From Candidatus Brocadiia bacterium (lineage in GTDB: Bacteria; Planctomycetota; PUPC01; DSUN01): a stretch of 5,606 nt of DNA. Location of the stretch: assembly GCA_016782825.1 (NCBI GenBank), contig JADHXT010000254.1, forward strand, positions 1 to 5,606, given 5' to 3'. A program made the translations under genes and the position numbers. Positions 1 to 5,605 of this stretch are shown here, in pieces. The notes beneath the pieces are model-generated. The model did no database searches. It saw only the letters and a program-made list of their open reading frames with translations, and was not told the origin of the DNA. How positions within the stretch are numbered: position 1 is the stretch's first letter; every line of letters starts with the position of its first letter.

Positions 1-1
1 G

Positions 2-919
2 CGGCTCTTGGCCGTGGCGGACCTGCTTCCCGAGCGGAGGGCGGCGGCCGTTGAAAAATACGGTGTTGAGAAGCAACTGGCCGACATCAATGAGGCGATA
101 TCGGTCTGGGGCGTCGATGTGGTCTCCGTCTGCCTGCCCTCATGTCTTCACCGAGAGGCCTCGGAGGCCGCGATGCGGCTGGGGAAAGCGGCGTTCTGTG
201 AGAAGCCGGTAGCGCTGACCGTCGAAGATGCCGAGTCGATGATCGCCTGCCGGGAGGAGACTGGAGCGACGCTCGGCATCGGATTCTGCAAGCGCCACCT
301 TGAGCAGCTCGACACGCTCCGGGAGTTGGTGCAGAGCGGTTCCCTGGGCAGGCCGGTGCTATACAGATTCACGGGCGGGGCCGAGATTCGCTTCAAGCCC
401 TGGATCATGGACCGCCGGGAGGGCGGCGGGCCGATCATCGACCTCTGCTGCCACTACTTCGACCAGTGGCGCTGGATCTTCGGCTCGGAGCCTGTGCGCG
501 TGAAGGCATCGGGCATGACGTTCTCGACAGGGGCTGAGGAGTTGCCGGACGTTGAGCCGCAGGTCGACACGGTTACGCTGTCGGTCGAGTATGCGTCGGG
601 CGATGTGGGCGCAATCGGCCTCTCGTGGGGGCTGCCGCGGGGGACATCCGCCCCGGGCCCCGAGCAGGTGCTCGGCCGGGATGGTGTTGTCACGGTGAAG
701 GGCTTCAACACTCTGGTTGTGGCGCGGAAGGGTGGGGAGGAGGAGGTCCTGGGCGATTTCCCCGGTGACCTCTACGATCGCGAGATCGCGTCCTTCGCCG
801 ATGCCGTTCGGAACGGGACGGCGCCGGTGTCAAGCGCGGAGGACGGCCTCATAGCCCTGAAGGTCTCCCTCGCGGCGCTGGAGTCCATCGAGACGGGGCA
901 GGCTGTTGAGGTCGCGTAG
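2..919 (+). CDS. Gfo/Idh/MocA-family NAD(P)-dependent oxidoreductase, 5' end missing
   Basis: Predicted cytoplasmic dehydrogenase acting on a sugar, inositol or related polyol. The reading frame is open to the left edge. The first visible residues, RLLAVADLLPERR, match the end of the second Rossmann strand and its acidic cofactor-binding Asp, so the start codon and the GxGxxG loop (about 30-35 residues) lie upstream; the TTG at nt 8 is an internal Leu codon, not a start. Counting the codon at nt 2 as residue 1, the family signature CEKP is at 66-69, with K68 the usual catalytic/cofactor Lys. The second-domain motif GGGPIIDLCCHYFD carries D147 and H151, the expected catalytic pair. The C-terminal part (about 115-305) has the alternating beta-strand pattern of the GFO_IDH_MocA_C fold. 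Family membership is near certain; substrate is unknown because these enzymes are very diverse. A secreted glycosidase gene follows 90 bp downstream on the same strand, which suggests a role in sugar catabolism. Confidence 0.93.
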   Translation, partial: RLLAVADLLPERRAAAVEKYGVEKQLADINEAISVWGVDVVSVCLPSCLHREASEAAMRLGKAAFCEKPVALTVEDAESMIACREETGATLGIGFCKRHLEQLDTLRELVQSGSLGRPVLYRFTGGAEIRFKPWIMDRREGGGPIIDLCCHYFDQWRWIFGSEPVRVKASGMTFSTGAEELPDVEPQVDTVTLSVEYASGDVGAIGLSWGLPRGTSAPGPEQVLGRDGVVTVKGFNTLVVARKGGEEEVLGDFPGDLYDREIASFADAVRNGTAPVSSAEDGLIALKVSLAALESIETGQAVEVA

Positions 920-998
920 GGCTTGTTGGAGGGAACACGCGGCTTGCCGGCGCGTTGCCACTAATGGAGACCGTGGCGGCCACACAACTCGGGGCGAC

Positions 999-1003
999 GA
1001 GGG
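999..1003 (+). promoter_or_regulatory. Ribosome binding site supporting a TTG start
   Basis: GAGGG lies six bases before the TTG at 1010. It decides the start of the glycosidase: upstream in the same frame there is no ATG, GTG or TTG before the in-frame TAA at 962-964. The start also places a complete signal peptide directly at the N-terminus. Confidence 0.7.
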
Positions 1004-1009
1004 CTAGCT

Positions 1010-3379
1010 TTGCGCAGATACGCGACCACCGCAGCACTCACCGCAGCACTCCTATCGTGGCTCGGCGTAGCCTCGGCGGAGAGGGTCCGCTGGGACTTCG
1101 AGGACGACTCGACTGAATGGGTCGCTTGCGATGTCGACCCGAACACCGCCTCCGTCTCCGTGACGACTGAGCAAGCCGCTCGTGGTGGCCGGTCCCTGGC
1201 CGTCACGGGCACATTCCCCGGTTCGGCCGGGACCTCGTACTTCCCCTGGCGTGACTGGCGTCCCTACGGCACCCTTCGGTTCCAGGTGCACGTCCCTGAC
1301 GACGCTCCCGAGGACCTCGACGTCTACGTCTACCTGAAGGACAAGCAGTACCTCTGGTATCAGACGGCCCCCTTCCGCGCCCCCGACACCGGCGGGGCCG
1401 GCCTCGAGCTGAAGCGCGGACAGTGGAATGACGTGAAGGTGGACATCTCGCCGGACTCGCGCGTGTGGAGGCCGGGCGGGCACCTGAAGTCATGGCATCG
1501 GGCGCTCTACTACCCGCGAGAGTTCGGCATTCGGTTCTTCTCGGACTCCGAGTGGAGCGGAGCACTCCTGGTGGACGACGTCCGCCTCGTCGGGCTGCGT
1601 CCAGGCCAGAAGAAGGCATCCAGGTGGGACGGTGACGAGCCCGCACTGCACCTCCGACGCAACGCCGACGCGGTTCCCTGCTATGAGAAGCTGGAGCTGA
1701 CCTTCTACCTGGACGGTGAGCCCGAGAACCCCTTCGACCCCGAAGTCATCGACGTGATGGGGCATTTCCGGGCCCCCTCGGGGGCGACGGTCGATGTGCC
1801 CGGGTTCTATTACCAGGACTTCGTGCGCATGCGCGACTCGATGAACAACGAGAAGGTCAGCCCCGTGGGCGAGCCGTGCTGGAAGATACGGTTCTCTCCC
1901 ACGGAACCGGGCGAGCACGACTACTACGTGACGGTCAGAGAGGCTCGCGGGCAGCTTCGCTCTGCGACGGAGGTCTTCACAGCGAAGCCTGCCACCGACC
2001 CGCGCGGCCGGGTGCGGGTGAGCAAGACAGACCCCCGGTACTTCGAGTTCGAGAACGGCGAGTTCTTCTACCCTCAGGGCATCAACATGCGCGACGGGGG
2101 CGACCAGGCTGCGAAGCAGAAGGGCACCTACGAGTTCGACCGCTTCTTCCCCGTGTTCAGCGCGGCGGGGCTGCAGTTCGTCAGGACTTGGATGTGCGCA
2201 TGGTGGGCGGGCATCGAGTGGACGGACAAGTACGACTCCCGCTATGACGGCCTGGGCCGGTACTCGATGCTCAATGCCTGGCGGCTCGACCATGCGGTGG
2301 AGCTTGCTGAGGCGAATGACCTGTTCATCGAGCTGACATTCAATTCCCACGGCCAGCTTCGGCGCGACAAGTTCGACGCCGAGTGGGAGTACAACCCCTA
2401 CTCGGCGGCCAACGGCGGGCCGGTGGTGGTGCCGTCCGTGTTCTGGACCAACCCACAGGCGAAGGCGGCGTACCGGAACCGCTACCGGTACATTGCCGCC
2501 CGCTGGGGCCATTCCCAGCACATCATGTCGTGGGACCTGTGGAACGAGATCGATCTCGTGGACGCCTACGGGCAGCTTCAGCCCGATGTCGCCCAGTGGC
2601 ACCGGGAGTTGACCGGGTATCTGCGTGACATCGACCCGCAGGACCACCTCATCACCACCCACTTCTGCCTGTTCTGGTCCTGGGACAATGGCAACTCGCT
2701 CTGGACGCTCCCCAACATCGACTACATCCAGGCCGATGCCTACTGGCCCGACAAGCACATCGCCGACAATATGAGTACGGGCTACGGGCTGCGCGCGGGC
2801 ATCGAGAAGCCCTACATCGTCATCGAGTTCGGGCCGCAGACCGCGGGCATCGGTGGGCTCACCCCGGCCCAGGTCGAGTCGTTCTACCGCATTGGGCTCT
2901 GGGGCAGCGCGGTCATGCCGATGGCGACGCCGGCGCAGTTCTGGTACCACGACCGCTGGATGCGGTACAACTACGCAAGACACAACGCGGCTCTGGCCAA
3001 GTTCACCGCCGGGGAGGACCATCGCGGCAAGGGGTGGCAGTGGATTGACCACAACCCGAAGCAGAATCCCACGTACCCGCGGGTGGCGCCTGCCAACCTG
3101 TTCGTCCACGCAATGAAATCACCGAAGGCGACGTACTTCTACGCCTTCGATGTGGAGCGCATCAACGGCGGCGACGCAACACGGAAGCTGGCGCCGTATC
3201 AGGGCGCAGTCGCCTCCCTGCAGGGAATCCCCGACGGCGCATATGCCTGTGAGTTCTGGGAGCCGTACCTGGGTGAGGTCATCGCCAATGCAGACGTCAC
3301 CGTGGCGGACGGCGTCGCCAATGTCGCGCTGCCCGACTTCACGCAAGACGTTGCCTGCAAGATGCGGCTGAAGGGGTAG
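1010..3379 (+). CDS. Secreted multidomain GH5-like glycoside hydrolase with DUF5060-like domain
   Basis: Predicted extracytoplasmic glycan-cleaving enzyme of 789 residues starting at TTG. Residues 1-23 form a signal peptide: RR, a hydrophobic core, and ASA at 21-23 before cleavage. Residues about 24-195 look like a jelly-roll carbohydrate-binding domain (DFEDDSTEW near the start, LLVDDVRLVG at the end). Residues about 220-325 resemble DUF5060, an Ig-like domain often placed before clan GH-A barrels (EKLELTF, GHFRAPSG, VPGFY, KIRFSPTEPGEHDY). The linker RVRVSKTDPRYFEFENGEFF leads into a TIM barrel at about 335-665. WNE gives E513 as probable acid/base, and YIVIEFG gives E606 as probable nucleophile; the 93-residue spacing fits clan GH-A retaining enzymes. 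R392 (FVRTW) and H447 (FNSHG) are likely active-site residues. A beta-rich tail at about 695-789 includes DGAYACEFWEPYLGEV. No anchor or sortase motif is visible. GH family number and substrate cannot be settled by eye; GH5 or a DUF4038-type relative are the main options. Probably co-expressed with the upstream dehydrogenase. Confidence 0.88.
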   Translation: MRRYATTAALTAALLSWLGVASAERVRWDFEDDSTEWVACDVDPNTASVSVTTEQAARGGRSLAVTGTFPGSAGTSYFPWRDWRPYGTLRFQVHVPDDAPEDLDVYVYLKDKQYLWYQTAPFRAPDTGGAGLELKRGQWNDVKVDISPDSRVWRPGGHLKSWHRALYYPREFGIRFFSDSEWSGALLVDDVRLVGLRPGQKKASRWDGDEPALHLRRNADAVPCYEKLELTFYLDGEPENPFDPEVIDVMGHFRAPSGATVDVPGFYYQDFVRMRDSMNNEKVSPVGEPCWKIRFSPTEPGEHDYYVTVREARGQLRSATEVFTAKPATDPRGRVRVSKTDPRYFEFENGEFFYPQGINMRDGGDQAAKQKGTYEFDRFFPVFSAAGLQFVRTWMCAWWAGIEWTDKYDSRYDGLGRYSMLNAWRLDHAVELAEANDLFIELTFNSHGQLRRDKFDAEWEYNPYSAANGGPVVVPSVFWTNPQAKAAYRNRYRYIAARWGHSQHIMSWDLWNEIDLVDAYGQLQPDVAQWHRELTGYLRDIDPQDHLITTHFCLFWSWDNGNSLWTLPNIDYIQADAYWPDKHIADNMSTGYGLRAGIEKPYIVIEFGPQTAGIGGLTPAQVESFYRIGLWGSAVMPMATPAQFWYHDRWMRYNYARHNAALAKFTAGEDHRGKGWQWIDHNPKQNPTYPRVAPANLFVHAMKSPKATYFYAFDVERINGGDATRKLAPYQGAVASLQGIPDGAYACEFWEPYLGEVIANADVTVADGVANVALPDFTQDVACKMRLKG
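1028..1051 (+). repeat. Perfect 12-bp tandem duplication in the signal peptide
   Basis: ACCGCAGCACTC occurs twice head to tail with no mismatch. It is in phase with the glycosidase frame and encodes TAAL-TAAL (residues 7-14), forming much of the hydrophobic core of the signal peptide. Identical synonymous codons in both copies suggest a recent duplication rather than convergent composition. Confidence 0.85.
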
Positions 3380-3387
3380 AGGGGCGG

Positions 3388-3409
3388 GGCCGAGAATGCA
3401 ATCTCGGCC
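3388..3409 (+). terminator. 8-bp hairpin just after the glycosidase gene, terminator-like
   Basis: GGCCGAGA pairs perfectly with TCTCGGCC around a six-base loop (ATGCAA), starting nine bases after the glycosidase stop. The stem is strong and well placed to end transcription or protect the mRNA 3' end. No T-run follows (TGCGCTTGCATT), so it is not a canonical intrinsic terminator. The loop can also pair with TTGCAT at 3415-3420, giving an alternative fold. Confidence 0.5.
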
Positions 3410-3414
3410 TGCGC

Positions 3415-3444
3415 TTGCATTCCTCACGCGCTTTCCCGTATGAT
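3415..3444 (+). promoter_or_regulatory. Putative sigma70-type promoter for the synthase gene
   Basis: TATGAT at 3439-3444 matches the -10 consensus in five of six positions. TTGCAT at 3415-3420, 18 bases upstream, matches the -35 consensus only in its first three bases. The start of transcription would fall near 3450, leaving a leader of about 30 bases before the GTG at 3483. The gap between a hairpin and a gene of unrelated function is a sensible place for a promoter. The weak -35 is the main doubt. Confidence 0.5.
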
Positions 3445-3463
3445 TCGGACTCGCCACCCATGT

Positions 3464-3472
3464 GAGAGGGGG
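3464..3472 (+). promoter_or_regulatory. Purine-rich ribosome binding site choosing the GTG at 3483
   Basis: GAGAGGGGG ends ten bases before the GTG at 3483. The longest possible frame would start at a GTG at 3462, but nothing resembling a Shine-Dalgarno precedes that codon (GACTCGCCACCCAT), and it would place this purine tract inside the gene. From 3483 the protein begins MPRIFFLDVTNRDG, where the catalytic domain usually starts in this family. Confidence 0.55.
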
Positions 3473-3482
3473 CCGGTCTTCC

Positions 3483-4721
3483 GTGCCTCGGATATTCTTC
3501 CTCGACGTTACGAACCGCGACGGCGACCAGACGGCGCGCATCGGCCTCGCGAAGCTGCAGAAAACCGTGGTGAATCTGCTACTGGGAGAGCTGGGCATCC
3601 ACCAGTCCGAGTACGGCTTCCCCTTCAGCTTCCATGAAGTCCCGTACCTGAACGCCAACCTCGCGCTCCAAGAACGCGGGGCGATCCGCAACATCATCCT
3701 GGAGGGCTGGTGCCGAGCCATTGTGGGCGATGTCGAGGCGGCGCTCCGGGACACGAAGGCCCGGCACTTCAACCTCAGCATCTCCACCTCGGACCAGATG
3801 ATCCAGAACAAGTTCCGGGGTCGTTATTCGCGCAGCGACATCACGCGCATGATGACCGATGCCGTGGACGCCGCGAAGCAAGGCGGCGCGCTGACGGTTG
3901 GGGTGAATGCCGAGGACGCCTCGCGAACGGAGATGGAGTACCTGGTGGAGTTCGCAGGCGCCGCGAAGACGGCGGGGGCGGACCGCGTGCGGTACTGCGA
4001 TACGCTGGGCTGTGACGACCCCTTCAGCATGTATGACCGCATGAACCGCCTGGCCAAGGCGGCGGGCCTCCCGCTGGAGGTCCACTGCCACAACGACTTG
4101 GGCATGGGCGTGGCGACGTCTATAGGCGGGGCGCTGGGGACCATCGATGCGGGCTATGACGCCTACATAAACACTACGGTCAACGGGGTGGGGGAGAGGT
4201 CGGGCAATGCGGACTTGCTGTCATGTATTCTGGCCCTTCGCCACTCGCCCTCATGCCGCGGCCGTGAGCTGCTGAGCCCGCGCATAGACCTGGCCAAGGC
4301 GTGGCGGCTGGCGACGTATACGGCCAACGCCTTCCGTGTGCCGATCCCGCTGAACCAGGTGGGTGTCGGCGCCAATGCGTTTGCCCATGAATCGGGAATC
4401 CACGCAGATGGCGCGCTGAAGGATCGGCGCAACTACGAGCTCTACGACCTGGAGGAACTCGGGCGTGGGGACCCATCCTGTGAGCCGACCGGGCGTGAGA
4501 TTCTCACGGGCACCCACGGGGGCGCCGCCGGTCTCGCGCACGTGCTACAGCAGGAGCTTGGGGTGGAGGACCCGCCGGAGGAGCGACTGCGGGAGACGCT
4601 TCAGCTCGTGCAGTTGGCGACGCTCTCGACCCAGGACACGCTCACAGCCGAAGAGCTGCGCATCATCTGGGAGCACCCGGACCTCGCCCGGGAGATTGTA
4701 GCCCTGCCAAGCCCCACCTAA
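3483..4721 (+). CDS. Homocitrate/2-isopropylmalate synthase-family enzyme (possible homocitrate or Re-citrate synthase)
   Basis: Predicted cytoplasmic acyl-CoA-dependent condensing enzyme (HMGL-like TIM barrel) joining acetyl-CoA to a 2-oxo acid. Numbering from GTG 3483 (412 residues): DVTNRDGDQ at 8-16 carries the catalytic Arg12 and metal-ligand Asp13. QSEYGFP has Glu43. HCHND at 201-205 gives metal ligands His201 and His203. GVGERSGNAD is the conserved loop after the barrel core. HESGIHADG at 302-310 is the C-terminal subdomain signature with His302 and His307. The chain ends near residue 412, so the LeuA allosteric domain found in true 2-isopropylmalate synthases (over 500 residues) is absent. 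The length and the ALKDRRNYELYD stretch fit NifV/AksA-type homocitrate synthases. The DVTNRDG-QTA opening also recalls enzymes shown or proposed to be Re-citrate synthases in some anaerobes; this is from memory and not tested. No nif, lys or leu genes are visible to decide. It appears to have its own promoter and runs convergently into the ATPase gene. Confidence 0.9.
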   Translation: MPRIFFLDVTNRDGDQTARIGLAKLQKTVVNLLLGELGIHQSEYGFPFSFHEVPYLNANLALQERGAIRNIILEGWCRAIVGDVEAALRDTKARHFNLSISTSDQMIQNKFRGRYSRSDITRMMTDAVDAAKQGGALTVGVNAEDASRTEMEYLVEFAGAAKTAGADRVRYCDTLGCDDPFSMYDRMNRLAKAAGLPLEVHCHNDLGMGVATSIGGALGTIDAGYDAYINTTVNGVGERSGNADLLSCILALRHSPSCRGRELLSPRIDLAKAWRLATYTANAFRVPIPLNQVGVGANAFAHESGIHADGALKDRRNYELYDLEELGRGDPSCEPTGREILTGTHGGAAGLAHVLQQELGVEDPPEERLRETLQLVQLATLSTQDTLTAEELRIIWEHPDLAREIVALPSPT

Positions 4722-4723
4722 AG

Positions 4724-4797
4724 AAGGGTCAGACCCCTTTTCACAATAAGTAACATAAGAATAGTCTCTAACGTGAAAAAGGGGTCTGACCCTTTTT
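4724..4797. repeat. REP-like inverted repeat between convergent genes, likely bidirectional terminator
   Basis: The left arm (4724-4744) reads AAGGGTCAGACCCC, then TTTT and CAC. The right arm (4773-4794) is its reverse complement, differing only by one extra base in the T/A run. Each arm also holds the small palindrome GGGTC-A-GACCC. The 28-base loop (4745-4772) is strikingly AT-rich inside GC-rich surroundings. It begins two bases after the synthase TAA and supplies the end of the opposing ATPase gene. In the + direction the long stem is followed by TTTTT (4793-4797), so it could terminate transcription from the left; from the right the T-run is poorer. Arms of this kind resemble mobile REP/RAYT-type repeats scattered in environmental genomes, but only one copy is in the window, so mobility is inferred. 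Confidence 0.85.
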
Positions 4798-5571
4798 CGC
4801 GCTGTAGAACGCCAGACTCGCCTCGCGCACGTCCTCGAACATCCGCAAGTCCCCGTCGAGCAAGCCGGCCATGAACTCCTGACATGCGGCGAGGCTTGGC
4901 CCTTCAGCGTCCTCCTCCGGCTCGACGCCGAGAGAGACCAGCTCGCCTGTGCCCGGGTCACGGTCGAAGGCCAGACGGTGCCCGCCGGCTCCATCGGCGA
5001 CCGAGACACTGCGGACCTGTCGCGATGCGCCAAAGCCCCTTCCGTCGACAGCCATGAAGAGCATGAGCCCAACGCGCCCGAAGGCCTCCGCGTCGACGCC
5101 CATGTGGGGCGCCACCAGGATGCTGCGCGTCTGGAGGACGTCGTCCGCGTGCAGGCAGGCGGCGATACGTCCGCCCGACTCGTTGAGTTCGAGGAACCGG
5201 CCGACTGTGGGGCCCCAGAGGTAGCCGTAGATGGATGCGTGGCCGAACTCGTGGCAGAGGTAGCACTTCCCGCTATGGTCGGGGTCGCGGCCCGAGGCGC
5301 TGACGCTCCGGTCGTCGGGTGTGGTGACGACCTCCTCGCCCGGTGGCAGCATCCCCAGCAGGTCCGCGAGCAGCGTGCTCTTCCCGGCGCCGCCCGGCAC
5401 GGCGCCTGTGAGCAGGGAGGCCCCGCGAGCGACGTGCCACATGGCGAAGCCGGCGGCTTCGGGGGTGATGGTGCCGGCCTCCATCAGGTCGGCGATGCTC
5501 AGTGTCCGACCGCCGCGCTGGTTCAGCATCTCGATCTCGCGGAGGTTGCCACGTTCGAGGGTGTCAGGCAT
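4768..5571 (-). CDS. P-loop ATPase, PilT/VirB11-like, function unknown
   Basis: Not recognised as a named gene. The 267-residue protein has a phosphate-binding loop, LLTGAVPGGAGKST, with K64, S65 and T66. It deviates slightly from the textbook Walker A pattern because Val58 stands where Gly/Ala is usual. PPGEEVVTTPDD follows as in secretion ATPases (after a short helix, lead into the acidic box). SGGRIAACLHADD (132-144), with His141, resembles the His box of PilT/T2SE/VirB11 enzymes (TLHTN or TLHAN). The usual N-terminal domain of those ATPases is missing: only about 50 residues precede the loop. The middle contains CYLCHEFGH (103-111), with Glu108 a possible catalytic acid. No signal peptide or membrane segment is visible. 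The last nine residues, KKGQTPFSR, and the TAG come from the inverted repeat, so the original C-terminus was probably different. ATG 5571 has a good Shine-Dalgarno, although the frame stays open to the right edge, so an upstream start is possible. ATP binding is likely; any secretion or pilus role is unproven. Confidence 0.75.
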   Translation of the reverse strand: MPDTLERGNLREIEMLNQRGGRTLSIADLMEAGTITPEAAGFAMWHVARGASLLTGAVPGGAGKSTLLADLLGMLPPGEEVVTTPDDRSVSASGRDPDHSGKCYLCHEFGHASIYGYLWGPTVGRFLELNESGGRIAACLHADDVLQTRSILVAPHMGVDAEAFGRVGLMLFMAVDGRGFGASRQVRSVSVADGAGGHRLAFDRDPGTGELVSLGVEPEEDAEGPSLAACQEFMAGLLDGDLRMFEDVREASLAFYSAKKGQTPFSR

Positions 5572-5605
5572 TCGGTCCGATCTCCTGTGGATTGACGATG
5601 ATCCT
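5564..5605 (-). CDS. Possible 3' end of an upstream gene overlapping the ATPase start
   Basis: On the - strand the frame from the right edge reads RIIVNPQEIGPNA and stops at TGA (5566-5564), within ATGCCTGA of the ATPase start. An eight-base overlap (ATG to TGA) with the Shine-Dalgarno inside the upstream gene is typical of translationally coupled operon genes. Thirteen codons are too few to identify a family or to exclude chance. Confidence 0.35.
   Translation of the reverse strand, partial: RIIVNPQEIGPNA
5581..5586 (-). promoter_or_regulatory. Ribosome binding site of the ATPase gene
   Basis: On the - strand AGGAGA sits nine bases before ATG 5571, a near-consensus Shine-Dalgarno. It supports this start over the open frame that continues to the window edge. 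Confidence 0.7.

Noticed and set aside
8..10. TTG at nt 8 as the start of the Gfo/Idh/MocA gene
   Set aside because: It lies inside the conserved LLAVAD strand; the frame continues to the left edge and the GxGxxG loop would be missing.
937..955. ACGCG/CGCGT hairpin after the dehydrogenase gene as a terminator
   Set aside because: It has only five pairs, a nine-base loop and no T-run, so it does not support separating the dehydrogenase and glycosidase transcripts.
1490..3109. 539-codon open frame on the - strand opposite the glycosidase
   Set aside because: It is a shadow of a GC-rich gene: the protein is low in Lys and rich in Arg, Val, Pro and His, has no recognisable domain, and the + strand product is clearly conserved.
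3462..3464. GTG at 3462 as the synthase start
   Set aside because: There is no ribosome site before it, and it adds MRGGRSS, which is the translation of the purine-rich ribosome site itself. GTG 3483 fits better.
3460..3465. ATGTGA start-stop minimal frame before the synthase
   Set aside because: It has no Shine-Dalgarno and no sign of selection; most likely chance.
5239..5265. Reading the ATPase as a zinc protease or cytochrome c
   Set aside because: HEFGH lacks the surrounding helix and third-ligand context of zincins, and CxxCH is meaningless without export; the P-loop and His box explain the protein better.
4978..5595. 205-codon + strand open frame opposite the ATPase
   Set aside because: The - strand frame has a P-loop, His-box-like motif and Shine-Dalgarno. 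The + frame is Ala/Val/Gly/Arg-rich with no motif.
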